Positions 53,074-61,681 are shown, counted from the first letter of the stretch. The stretch is 64,000 nt of DNA from Planobispora longispora (GCF_016863135.1 NZ_BOOH01000054.1:1-64000); one strand, 5' to 3'. Notes: generated from the sequence alone by a model not told the origin. Numbers and translations: made by a program.

Positions 53074-53085
53074 ATGATGCATCAT
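53074..53085. promoter_or_regulatory. Second MarR-type operator, perfect palindrome
   Basis: ATGATGCATCAT is identical to the site at 9308-9319. Its centre lies 58 bp from the first operator, exactly as at the pirin-marR locus, and the orientation toward the downstream gene also agrees. A TATATATT element next to it could be the -10 of the plus-strand VOC gene. Confidence 0.8.
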
Positions 53086-53205
53086 ATATATTGAGACGAC
53101 CAGGGAAGGCGTCTTCTGGCTGGAGCCGTACCAGACATCGGGGCATAAACGGTGTGCGCCATCTGCCGTCGTCAGCCAGATCGTCAGCCAGTGAGTGAGG
53201 ACCCC

Positions 53206-53493
53206 ATGACCGAGACCGACCCGGCCTCGCTGGAAGCCGAGCGCCGCCGCATCCGGGACGCCCACCTCCGCCCGGCCGCCGAGCGCCCGCCGTCCACCGC
53301 CCGGGGCCTGCACCACCTGGCGATCTCGGTGGAGCCGCGGCGCTGGGAGGAGATCGTGCGCCGCCTCGGCGACGCGGGCGTCGAGTACGCGATCCACAGC
53401 GGTGTCTCGGTGTACTTCCGCGACCCCGACGGCGCCCGCGTCGAACTCATCGCCGACCCGCTCGGCGAGATGTACGGCGACAAGGTGCTGTGA
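53206..53493 (+). CDS. Shortened VOC protein (internal deletion)
   Basis: The product has 95 residues. It begins with a helical N-terminus (SLEAERRRIRDAHLRPAAERPPSTARG), then GLHHLAISVEPRRWEEIVRRLGDAGVEYAIHSG and the closing strand FRDPDGARVELIADPLGEMYG. Full-length relatives that I recall have GLHHTAL plus a first beta-alpha-beta unit of about 70 residues between the N-terminal helix and this second GLHH. Here the first unit is missing without a frameshift, as if recombination between the two GLHH codon stretches removed it. The metal site would be incomplete. ATG 53206 has GAGG. It diverges from the CE1758/CE1759 operon. Confidence 0.7.
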   Translation: MTETDPASLEAERRRIRDAHLRPAAERPPSTARGLHHLAISVEPRRWEEIVRRLGDAGVEYAIHSGVSVYFRDPDGARVELIADPLGEMYGDKVL

Positions 53494-53513
53494 GGCGAGC
53501 GGGCCGCCGGGCC

Positions 53514-53891
53514 TCACCGGCGGGCGCCGACGGCCAGCAGCGCCTGCACCCGCGTGAGCAGCTCGCGCGGGCTGAACGGCTTGGTCATGTAGTCGTCGAC
53601 GCCGGCGCGGAAGCCCTCCTCCACGTCACCGGGCAGGAACTTGGCGGTGAGCATCAGCACCCGCACACCCGCCAGCGGCGGCAGGGCGCGCAGGTGGCGG
53701 CACACCTCCGGCCCCGACAGCCCCGGCATCATCCAATCCAGGACCACCAGGTCCGGCCGGAGCCGGTCCAGCGCGGCCAGGGCCTGGTTGCCGTCGGCGG
53801 CGGTGTGCACCTCATAGCCGGCCGTCCGCAGCCGGAAGGTGATCAGGTCCCGGACGTCGTCATCGTCGTCCACCACGAGTACCGCCGGCAT
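53514..53891 (-). CDS. CheY-like single-domain response regulator
   Basis: This 125-residue protein consists only of a receiver domain. The acidic pocket is VDDDDD, the phospho-acceptor Asp is in LVVLDWMMPGLSG, Thr is in LTAKFLP and Lys is in MTKPFSPREL. It has no output domain, so it probably acts by protein contact with another kinase or regulator. ATG 53891 has a G-rich upstream element; GTG 53897 is possible. It could be a partner of an orphan kinase such as the one at 1348. Confidence 0.88.
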   Translation of the reverse strand: MPAVLVVDDDDDVRDLITFRLRTAGYEVHTAADGNQALAALDRLRPDLVVLDWMMPGLSGPEVCRHLRALPPLAGVRVLMLTAKFLPGDVEEGFRAGVDDYMTKPFSPRELLTRVQALLAVGARR

Positions 53892-54111
53892 CCCCACCCC
53901 CGATGACGTCCGTCGTATCCGGCAGACTGCCCTTTCGCGGCGCTGTCATGCCTGTTCCGGAGGCCCTCAAGCGACACGACCGATATTCACGGGGAAGTAC
54001 GAAAAATCCGGGCTTGTCGGAGCTTGTGCGCCTCAGGAAGGATGCGTAGTGCCGGACGGTGATCCCGCCGGCAGGAGGCTTCAGTCTTCAGGCTCAGACA
54101 AAGGATGCCGG
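53892..54111. promoter_or_regulatory. 220-bp region upstream of the biosynthetic genes
   Basis: This is likely the promoter region of the plus-strand NRPS operon. I see AAAAATC and a GC-poor patch near 53990-54010, but no confident -10/-35 pair or SARP direct repeats. Confidence 0.4.
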
Positions 54112-54447
54112 ATGACCCATGCCAGTCGGCCGACGGACCACCAGCGCCTGGTGGCGGGACTCGCGGAGCTCGTGGAAAGGCGGCTGGACCGCCCCCTCGA
54201 CCCGGACCTGAACTTCTTCGAAGCGGGACTGAACTCCCTGGCCCTGGTCGAGTTGCACGACGAGATCACCACCACCCTCGGCATCGACCTGCCGGCCACC
54301 GCGCTGTTCACCCACCCCAACCTGGCGGCGCTCGCCCGCCTGATCGCCCAGGGCGGCGCGCCGGCGCGAGCCGACGCCGCCAGGCGGCGGCCGGTCGCCG
54401 GCAACCGCCGCGACATCCGCGCCCGCCTCCGGGAGGGCGGCCGGTGA
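54112..54447 (+). CDS. Free-standing acyl carrier protein
   Basis: This 111-residue carrier protein has the phosphopantetheine Ser in NFFEAGLNSLALVELHDEI. That GLNSL motif resembles type I PKS ACPs more than NRPS PCPs. The ALFTHPNLAALARLIAQ helix follows. The last 30 residues are basic and disordered. AAGGA lies six bases upstream. Its stop overlaps the NRPS start (GTGA), so it is the first gene of the operon. It probably carries the starter or acyl unit to the C domain of the next protein. Confidence 0.88.
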   Translation: MTHASRPTDHQRLVAGLAELVERRLDRPLDPDLNFFEAGLNSLALVELHDEITTTLGIDLPATALFTHPNLAALARLIAQGGAPARADAARRRPVAGNRRDIRARLREGGR

Positions 54448-57400
54448 CCACTCCCGAGCCGCGGTCCGAGCCCGTGCTCGAACCCGTTCCAGCCCCCGCG
54501 CACGAGTCCGTGACCGCCGGGCCCGAGACCGGGCTGGAGGAGAGGCCGGTCGCGGTCATCGCCCAGGGCCGGTTCACCGGGCCGGACGACGCCGTCGAGG
54601 AGGCGGGACACGACCCGGCGGCGCAGACCGTCCGCGCGTTCGACGGGGTGCGCAAGGCGTGCGCCGCGCTGCTGGCGGGAGAGTGCGAGCTGGCCGTCGC
54701 GGAAAGCGCCGACGTCGCCGCGCTCACCGGGACGCTGGTGCTGCGGCTGCTCGACCGGGCGTTGCTCGACGGCGACATCGTGCACCGGATCATCTGGCCG
54801 GACGACGCGTCGGTCGAGGACGGTTACCCGCCCGTTCACGTCCCCGCCGCCGCCGGGCCGCGCGTGGTGGTGTGGTCGGGCCGCACCCCCGAGGAGGCGG
54901 ACGCCGTACGGCGCGGCCTGGCGGGCTTCTTCGCCGGCCTGCCCGAGAACCTGTTCGCCGACGCCGTCGGCACCCTGCAGCGGGGCAGGGCGGCGCACCC
55001 GGTGCGCGGAGCGGCGGTATGCGAGAGCGCGGCCGAGGCGGCCGCGGTCCTGACCGCGGCGACCCCTCAGAGCTCGCAGGCCGCTCAGAGCGCGCAGGCC
55101 GCTCCTGGACCGGCGGATGCCGCCGCCCGCGCGGCCGAGGTCTTCCACGGCCGCGCCGGCGCCGCCCCGGCCGTCGCCCCGGGCGCGGTGTCCCCCGAGC
55201 TGGCGGCGGCGCTGTACGGCGCCGACCGGATCTTCACCGAGACGGCGGACGTCTGCGCGGAGGCCTTCGAGGCCCACGACGTCGAGCTGCCGGCCGACTG
55301 GACGGGCTCGGCCGCGGCCTTCACCATGCGCTACGCGCTGACCGCGACCCTCGCGGATCTGGGCGTCGCCGCGCCGATCACGCGCCCGCTCGGCGAGCTG
55401 GTCGCGGACGTGGTGCGGGAGGACCGGGCGGCCCGCGACGATCAGGAGCCCCCCGGAGAGGACGTCTGGGGGCGGGACCGGCGCGGATTCCTGGCCGCCC
55501 TCGCCCGGCTCTGGGTCGCCGGCTGCCCGGTGGACTGGCGGGCGCTGGACCCCGATCACCCGCTGCAGCGCATCCCGCTTCCGAGGCCGGGCAGCGAGCT
55601 GCCGCCGTCCATGGAACCGGCCCGCCCGCTCGCGGCGGTGCCGTACTCCTTCTGGGTCCTGGAGCAGCTCGCCCCGGACAGCGGCGTCTCCAACCTGGCC
55701 GTGGCGTTCAGGACGCGCGAGCCCCTGCGCAGGCTGCCGCTGCAGATCGCGGTGAACCGCCTGGTCAAACGGCATCCGGCGCTGCGTCTCCGGTTCCCCG
55801 TCGTGGGCGGCGCACCGGTCAGGCACCTCACCGCGCCGCAGGACGCGCAGCTCAAGCTCGTGACCCGGTCCACGACCGAGGAGACGCTGGTCGCCGACCT
55901 GCAGCGCTTCCTGGACGAGCCGTTCGACCTGGGCCGCGACCTGTTGATCAGGGCCGGCCACTTCACCCTGCCCGGCGACGGCGGCAGCGTCGTCTGCCTG
56001 GTCGGCCATCACATCGTCATCGACGCCCACTCCATGCAGTTGCTGGTGGAGGAGCTGGGCCGCTTCTACGACAGCCAGACGGGTCACGATCCGCTGCCCG
56101 CCGAGCTGACCGGCACCGCGCCCATGCTGGAGCCCGGCAGCCCGTCGCGGGAGTCGCTGGACTACTGGCTGGAGCGGCTCGACGGCGCGGACCCGGCCGC
56201 CATGGTGCTGCCCGGCAGCAGGCACTCCCCGTCCAGCCCGACCTTCGCCGGGCACACCTGCTCGTGGGAGGTGGACGAGGAGACCGTCGCGGCCCTCGAC
56301 GAGCTCCGCGCGAGGCTGCGGACCACCGGCAACATCGTGCTGGCCACCGCCTTCCTGCTGACGCTGCGCGGCCACGGGGCCGGGCCCGACCTGGTGGTGG
56401 GCATGCCGGTCAGCACCAGGACCGCCACCGGGCGCGGGCACGTCGGCTACGGCGTCAGCACGCTGCCGCTGCGCGTGCGCGCCGAACTGGACGAGGACTT
56501 CGGCCAGGTCGCCAGGCGGGTCGAGGAGGCCTGGGCGGAGGGCGTCGAGCACGCCGACGCGTCGGTGGAGGCGGTGCTGGCCCACCGCGGGCACGGCACC
56601 GGCGACTGGCGGGTGCCGCTGTTCCGGCACATGTTCAACTACCGGCCGTGGAGCGACGAGCAGGTGAGCATCCGCGGCGAGGTGCCCGGCTACATCGAGG
56701 ACCTGTTCGACCGCAGCCGCCTCGACCTGCAGGTCGTCGCCGTGCAGGAGCCGGACAGGCTGACGATCAGGGCCTGGCACAGCACCGAGGTGCACGACGA
56801 GGCCGAGATCGAGGCGTTCGCGGCCCGGATGGCGTCGGTGCTCCGGCAGGCCGCCGCGGGAGCGGTGGCCGACGTGCTGTCCCCGGCGGACCGGGCGCTG
56901 CTCGATCGGGTCAACGACACCGCGCGCGAGTGGCCGGAAACGCCGGGAGCGCCGGGCACGCTGCTCTCGCGGATCGGGCCCGGGCAGGCGGTCGCGGTGC
57001 GGGAGGGCGCGCGCGAGGTCACCTACGACGAGCTGCTCGGGCGCGCCGCCGCCGTCCGCGAGCTCCTCCACGAGCGGGGAGTACGGCGGGGCGACCTGGT
57101 GGCGCTGGGCCTGGACCGCTCGTCCGACCTGGTGGCCGCCGTGCTCGGGACGTGGCAGGCCGGGGCGGCGTTCCTGCCGCTGGACGTCCGCCAGCCGGAG
57201 ATGCGGCTGGCGTACCAGGTGGCGGACTCCGGCGCCCGCCTGGTGATCACCGGCGTGGAGCGGCCGGAGTGGGCGGGCCGTACGCCCGTGGCGGCGATGC
57301 CGGAGGCCGCGGCCGTCCTCCGGGAACCCGGATCGGCGCCGGGCGGGGCCGATTCCGGGGAGGCCGGGGACACCGCCGGTCCCGGAGGAGCCGTCTCCGG

Positions 57401-58715
57401 GAGGCCGGGGCCGGAGGACATCGCGTATGTGATCTACACCTCGGGCTCCACCGGCAGGCCCAAGGGCGTCCGGGTCACCCATGCCAACCTGGCGAACCTC
57501 GTGCTCGACTTCGCCGACCGGCTGGGCGCGCCGCGCTCGGCGCTGTGGTCCACCACCCCCTCCTTCGACATCTCCTGGCTGGAGCTGCTGCTGCCGCTGG
57601 CCGTCGGCGGCACGGTCGTGGTGGCCTCGGACGAGGACCAGGTGCAGCCCCGCAGGTTCCTGCAGCTGGCCGGGGCGGTCGAGGTCGTGCAGGCCACGCC
57701 GACCGCCTGGCGGATCGTCGTGCCCGAGGCGGGAGGGGAACTGGCCGGGCGCACGGTCCTGTGCGGCGGCGAGCCGATGCCCGCCGCGCTGGCCAGGGAC
57801 CTGCTCGCACTCGGCTGCCGGGTCTTCAACGTGTACGGGCCCACGGAGACCACCATCTGGTCCACGGCCGCCGAGCTGGTGGAACCGCCCGGCGACCCGG
57901 TCCCGGTGGGGGCGCCGCTGGCCAACACCCGGATCCTCATCCTCGACGGCCACGACCGCGAGGCGCCGCCGGGCGTGCCGGGGGAGCTGTGCATCGCGGG
58001 CGACGGGGTGAGCGCCGGCTACCTCGGCCGGCCGGAGCTGACCGCCGAGCGCTTCGGGCGGCACGGGCGCCACGGTCGCTTCTACCGCACCGGGGACCGG
58101 GCCAGGCTCCGCCACGACGGCGTCCTGGAACTGCTGGGCCGCGACGACCGGCAGGTCAAGCTGCGCGGCCACCGCATCGAGCTGGGCGAGGTCGAGGCGG
58201 TCCTGCACGAGCACGCGGCGGTCCGCGCGGCGGCCGTCGTCCTGGACGGCGATCCGCAGACCGACGGCCGCCTGGTGGCCTTCGTCGAAACCGCCCGTGA
58301 GGCCGCTCCCGATCCCGCCCGCGAGGACCTGCGTGAGGAACTCTGGCGCTTCGCCAGGACCCGGCTGCCCGACTACGCGGTGCCCACCGGGTACGTCCTC
58401 ACCGATCGCCTGCCCACCACCGCCAACGGCAAGATCGCCTACCTGGAGCTGGTCGTTCCGCAGGAGCGGCGGGACGCCCCGCCCGAGGCGGGCGAGGGGC
58501 TCGTGCGGCAGGTCGTGGACCTGTGGCGGGACGCGCTGGGCCGCCCCGGCCTCGGCCCGCACGACAACTTCTTCCTCAACGGCGGCCACTCCGTGCTCGC
58601 CGTCCGCCTGATCTCTCCGCTCGAGGAGCTGGCCGGCCGCTCCCTGCCGGTCCGGGTCGTGTTCGACCACCCGACAGCCGCCGAGCTGGCCGCCCACCTG
58701 GGAGGCGCCCGATGA
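54444..58715 (+). CDS. NRPS with vestigial KS-AT N-terminus: [KS-AT]-C-A-PCP
   Basis: This 1423-residue protein has five regions. Residues about 34-390 align with a much shortened PKS KS-AT: LLAGECELAVAESADVA and LLDRALLDGDIVHRI match KS segments, and VRGAAVCESAAEAAAVL and ALYGADRIFTETADVCAEAF match linker and AT segments. The catalytic Cys, KS His residues and the AT GHSxG Ser are all absent. The C domain (about 399-825) has HHIVIDA at 522-528 in place of HHxxxDG. The A domain (about 850-1335) has YTSGSTGRPKG at 998, FDISW at 1041, YGPTETTIW, YRTGDRAR and Lys1330 in NGK. The PCP Ser1383 is in GGHSVL. The A-domain code reads D-I-L-Q-L-G-V-I-W-K, close to the published glycine code DILQLGLIWK. 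The next gene, a type II thioesterase, overlaps the stop. Confidence 0.92.
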   Translation: MTTPEPRSEPVLEPVPAPAHESVTAGPETGLEERPVAVIAQGRFTGPDDAVEEAGHDPAAQTVRAFDGVRKACAALLAGECELAVAESADVAALTGTLVLRLLDRALLDGDIVHRIIWPDDASVEDGYPPVHVPAAAGPRVVVWSGRTPEEADAVRRGLAGFFAGLPENLFADAVGTLQRGRAAHPVRGAAVCESAAEAAAVLTAATPQSSQAAQSAQAAPGPADAAARAAEVFHGRAGAAPAVAPGAVSPELAAALYGADRIFTETADVCAEAFEAHDVELPADWTGSAAAFTMRYALTATLADLGVAAPITRPLGELVADVVREDRAARDDQEPPGEDVWGRDRRGFLAALARLWVAGCPVDWRALDPDHPLQRIPLPRPGSELPPSMEPARPLAAVPYSFWVLEQLAPDSGVSNLAVAFRTREPLRRLPLQIAVNRLVKRHPALRLRFPVVGGAPVRHLTAPQDAQLKLVTRSTTEETLVADLQRFLDEPFDLGRDLLIRAGHFTLPGDGGSVVCLVGHHIVIDAHSMQLLVEELGRFYDSQTGHDPLPAELTGTAPMLEPGSPSRESLDYWLERLDGADPAAMVLPGSRHSPSSPTFAGHTCSWEVDEETVAALDELRARLRTTGNIVLATAFLLTLRGHGAGPDLVVGMPVSTRTATGRGHVGYGVSTLPLRVRAELDEDFGQVARRVEEAWAEGVEHADASVEAVLAHRGHGTGDWRVPLFRHMFNYRPWSDEQVSIRGEVPGYIEDLFDRSRLDLQVVAVQEPDRLTIRAWHSTEVHDEAEIEAFAARMASVLRQAAAGAVADVLSPADRALLDRVNDTAREWPETPGAPGTLLSRIGPGQAVAVREGAREVTYDELLGRAAAVRELLHERGVRRGDLVALGLDRSSDLVAAVLGTWQAGAAFLPLDVRQPEMRLAYQVADSGARLVITGVERPEWAGRTPVAAMPEAAAVLREPGSAPGGADSGEAGDTAGPGGAVSGRPGPEDIAYVIYTSGSTGRPKGVRVTHANLANLVLDFADRLGAPRSALWSTTPSFDISWLELLLPLAVGGTVVVASDEDQVQPRRFLQLAGAVEVVQATPTAWRIVVPEAGGELAGRTVLCGGEPMPAALARDLLALGCRVFNVYGPTETTIWSTAAELVEPPGDPVPVGAPLANTRILILDGHDREAPPGVPGELCIAGDGVSAGYLGRPELTAERFGRHGRHGRFYRTGDRARLRHDGVLELLGRDDRQVKLRGHRIELGEVEAVLHEHAAVRAAAVVLDGDPQTDGRLVAFVETAREAAPDPAREDLREELWRFARTRLPDYAVPTGYVLTDRLPTTANGKIAYLELVVPQERRDAPPEAGEGLVRQVVDLWRDALGRPGLGPHDNFFLNGGHSVLAVRLISPLEELAGRSLPVRVVFDHPTAAELAAHLGGAR

Positions 58716-59446
58716 CACCGTGGTTCGTGCAGATCAAGGAGGGCGAGCGGGCCCTGGTCGCCTTCCCGCACGCCGGCGGCGGCCCCTCCTCGCTCACCGG
58801 TCTGGCCGAGCACTTCCCGCCCGAGGTGGGCCTGTGGGCGGTGAACCTCCCGGGCCGCCAGGCCAGGCTCGCCGAACCGCCGCGCACCGACCTCGACGGG
58901 CTGGTCGACGACCTGGCCCGGGACCTGGCCGGGTGGCGCGAGCCGTACACGCTGTTCGGATACTGCAGCGGCGCGCTGCTGGCCTACCTCGTCTGCCGCC
59001 GGGTCGTGGAGCTCGGCGGCGCGCCGGAGCGGCTGGTCGTGGCCTCGTTCGCGGCGCCGGACATCACGCCGCTGCTGCGCCGGCTGCCCTCGCTGCCGTC
59101 GTGGCTGTTCTGGGAGCAGTTGATCGACCTCGGCGGCGTCCCCCCCGAGCTGGCCGGGCGCGAGGCGCTCTGGCCGGTGCTGGAGCCGGCGCTGCGCGCC
59201 GACTTCGGGCTGCTGGCCGGTTACCGGCACCGGGCGGCGCCGCCGCTGCCCGTCCCCGTCACGGTCCTGTACGGGACCCGGGACCGTTCGCTGAGCAGGG
59301 GCGGCCTGCTGGGCTGGCGCAGGCACAGCGCGCACCGGCCGGCGCTGCGCCCGCTCGACAGCACTCACTGGCTGGCCGAGGAGACCCCCGGTCCGCTGGC
59401 CGCCGTGATCGCTCAGGAGATGGGATGCGCCTCGGTTACAGCATGA
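58712..59446 (+). CDS. Type II thioesterase
   Basis: The product has 244 residues in the alpha/beta hydrolase fold. The N-terminus holds FPHAGGGPSSLTGLA, the oxyanion-side motif of type II thioesterases. The nucleophile motif is GYCSG with Cys85 in the place of the usual Ser, and the His is in DSTHWL. It is thought to clear misloaded carrier proteins in the NRPS system. Its Cys nucleophile is unusual for an editing thioesterase. Coupled to the NRPS by an ATGA overlap. Confidence 0.88.
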   Translation: MTPWFVQIKEGERALVAFPHAGGGPSSLTGLAEHFPPEVGLWAVNLPGRQARLAEPPRTDLDGLVDDLARDLAGWREPYTLFGYCSGALLAYLVCRRVVELGGAPERLVVASFAAPDITPLLRRLPSLPSWLFWEQLIDLGGVPPELAGREALWPVLEPALRADFGLLAGYRHRAAPPLPVPVTVLYGTRDRSLSRGGLLGWRRHSAHRPALRPLDSTHWLAEETPGPLAAVIAQEMGCASVTA

Positions 59447-60444
59447 GCTACTGGGGCGGCGCGGGGCTCGGCCCCGCCGACCACCTCGCGCTGGTCCGCG
59501 AGGCGGAGGCGCTGGGCTACGAGTCGGTGTGGGCGGCCGAGACCTACGGCACCGATCCGGCGAGCCTGATGGCCTGGATCGCCGGCCAGACCGAGCGGAT
59601 CGCGCTGGGCACCGGCGTGCTGCAGATGTCGGGGCGCAAGCCGGTGGTCGCGGCGATGACGGCGGCCACCATCGACCAGGTGTCCGGCGGCCGGGCCAGG
59701 CTCGGGGTGGGGGTTTCGGGACCGCAGGTGGTGGAGGGCTGGCACGGCGAGCGCTTCGAGCGGCCGCTGGCCCGCGCCCGGGACTACCTGGAGGTCGTAC
59801 GGCTGGCGCTGGCCGGCGCCCCGGTGAGCCACCGGGGCGAGACGCTCACGCTGCCGCTGGACGGCGGCGAGGGCAAGGAGCTGGCGCTGGCCGTCTCGCC
59901 GGTGCAGGAACGGCTGCCGGTGTACCTGGCGGCGATGAGCCCCGGGATGATCGCGCTGGCGGGGGAGCTGGCCGACGGCTGGCTGGCCATCCACTTCCCG
60001 CCCGAGCACCTCGCCGCGATGCGGGCCCATCTGAAGGGACGGGACATCGACGTCGCGCCGATGCTGCTCACGCTGGTCGAGGAGGACCAGGAGCTGGCCT
60101 ACGACATGATGCGGCCGATGTTGTCCCTCTACCTCGGCGGCATGGGCTCGCGGCGCACCAACTTCTACAACCGGCTGGCCGCCTCGCTCGGCTTCGAGAA
60201 GGAGGCGTCCGTGATGCAGGAGGCCTTCCTGGAGGGACGGCAGGGCGAGGCCATGGCCATGCTGCCGGACGCGCTCATCGACGCCATGACCCTGTGCGGC
60301 CCGGCCGGGAAGTTGCGCGAGCGGGTCGCCGCCTACCGCGAGGCGGGCGCGACCAGCCTGATCGTCGGCCTGGTCACGCCCACCCGGCGGTTGCGCAGCC
60401 GGCAGCTGCGGCTCATCGCTCAGCTGGTTCGGGCATCTGCTTGA
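59425..60444 (+). CDS. Luciferase-like flavin-dependent monooxygenase (cluster enzyme)
   Basis: The 339-residue LLM-fold enzyme begins MRLGYSMSYWGGAGLGPADH, with LGYESVWAAETYG and VLQMSGRKPVVAAMTAATIDQVSGGR. The family uses FMN or F420. Its location in the NRPS operon, starting inside the thioesterase gene (22-bp overlap), suggests it tailors the peptide or an intermediate, for instance by N- or C-hydroxylation. GGAG lies five bases upstream of ATG 59425. The gene overlaps the convergent MFS gene by 32 bp. Confidence 0.86.
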   Translation: MRLGYSMSYWGGAGLGPADHLALVREAEALGYESVWAAETYGTDPASLMAWIAGQTERIALGTGVLQMSGRKPVVAAMTAATIDQVSGGRARLGVGVSGPQVVEGWHGERFERPLARARDYLEVVRLALAGAPVSHRGETLTLPLDGGEGKELALAVSPVQERLPVYLAAMSPGMIALAGELADGWLAIHFPPEHLAAMRAHLKGRDIDVAPMLLTLVEEDQELAYDMMRPMLSLYLGGMGSRRTNFYNRLAASLGFEKEASVMQEAFLEGRQGEAMAMLPDALIDAMTLCGPAGKLRERVAAYREAGATSLIVGLVTPTRRLRSRQLRLIAQLVRASA

Positions 60445-61681
60445 GCCTGGCCAGCGGCGACCACGCCAGTGCGGCGATCGGCACCAGCGCGCCGATCGTG
60501 ATGATCGCCCACAGTGCCGGCCGGATGCCCACCGCCCCGGCCAGCAGCCCGGCGCCCAGCGCGCCCAGCGGCGCGGGGATCAGGCCGAGCGAGTAGATGG
60601 AGGCCACCACCCGGCCCTGGAGGTGCGGCGGAGTGATCGTCTGCACGAGCGTGGTGTTGGTGACGAAGAAGATCTGCGCGGTGACGCCGTTGACGACCTG
60701 CGAGGCCACCAGCATGGTGATCTTCAACCAGGTCGGCCCGGCGGCCAGCGGGATGAGGAAGAGCGCCACGTTGCCGTACACGATCGACCAGAGCAGCACC
60801 CCGCCGACGGAGAAGCGCCGCATCACGCGTACGGCCAGCAGCGCCCCGATGATGGCGCCCACGCCGCCGCCGGCCAGGATGCTGCCGAACCAGGCCGCGG
60901 GCACGCCCAGCTCGCGGATCACGTACAGCGCGTAGACGGAGTTCATCGCGCCCAGGATGAACAGGGAGAACACCGCGGAGGAGATCGCCAGCGGGCGGAT
61001 CAGCGGGTGCTTCATCACCCATATGACGCCCTCCCAGATGGCCCGGTGGATCTGCCGCGCCGTGGTGTCGTCGGCCTCCGGCCGGTCCTCGGGCCGCTTG
61101 ATCAGCGCGATCGCGACGGCCGAAGCCAGGTAGGAGACCGCGTCGATGATCAGCAGTACCGGCGCGGCGATCACCTTCAGCAGCGCCGCGGCGACGCCGG
61201 GGCCGAGGGTGTTGGCCAGCGACTCGGTCAGCTGCAGCTTGGAGTTGCCCTCGAGGAAGTTCTCCGGCGGCACCAGGAACGGGAAGTAGCTGCGGTAGGC
61301 GACCTGGAACATGGTCCCGAGCAGTCCGATCGTGAAGACCACGACGTACAGCCAGGCGAGCGTGAGCATGTCGGCGAACCAGGCGACCGGGATCAGCGCG
61401 AGCAGCACGGCGCGCGCCACGTCGGTCCAGATCAGGATGGGCCGCTTGCGCACCCGGTCGGCGAGCACCCCGAACAGCAGGAACAGCACCATCGGCGCCC
61501 GCAGCAGGAAGCCGACCACGCCCATCTCCTCGGGTGAGGCGTTGAGCACGGTGACGGCGATGACGGGGATCGCGAAGTAGGTGACGAACGACCCGAGCTG
61601 CGACAGGCTCTGCCCGGCCCATAACCGGAGGAAGTCGGCGTTGTGCCACAGGCTCGTCTGCTCACTGGTGGGGGATGCCAT
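60413..61681 (-). CDS. MFS exporter in the NRPS cluster
   Basis: This 422-residue, 12-helix transporter has the MFS motif FLLFGVLADRVRKRPILIW between helices 2 and 3. Its N-terminal LWHNADFLRLWAGQSLSQLGS is typical of enterobactin-exporter-like (EntS-type) proteins. It likely exports the peptide product or a siderophore, or gives self-resistance; this is inference. ATG 61681 overlaps the small ORF upstream, so the two may be coupled to the NRPS on the right. Confidence 0.88.
   Translation of the reverse strand: MASPTSEQTSLWHNADFLRLWAGQSLSQLGSFVTYFAIPVIAVTVLNASPEEMGVVGFLLRAPMVLFLLFGVLADRVRKRPILIWTDVARAVLLALIPVAWFADMLTLAWLYVVVFTIGLLGTMFQVAYRSYFPFLVPPENFLEGNSKLQLTESLANTLGPGVAAALLKVIAAPVLLIIDAVSYLASAVAIALIKRPEDRPEADDTTARQIHRAIWEGVIWVMKHPLIRPLAISSAVFSLFILGAMNSVYALYVIRELGVPAAWFGSILAGGGVGAIIGALLAVRVMRRFSVGGVLLWSIVYGNVALFLIPLAAGPTWLKITMLVASQVVNGVTAQIFFVTNTTLVQTITPPHLQGRVVASIYSLGLIPAPLGALGAGLLAGAVGIRPALWAIITIGALVPIAALAWSPLARLKQMPEPAER

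Noticed and set aside
54081-58718. Very long open frame antisense to the NRPS
   Set aside because: It mirrors the sense gene codon bias (GC-rich third positions keep the complementary frame open) and its translation has no domain character.
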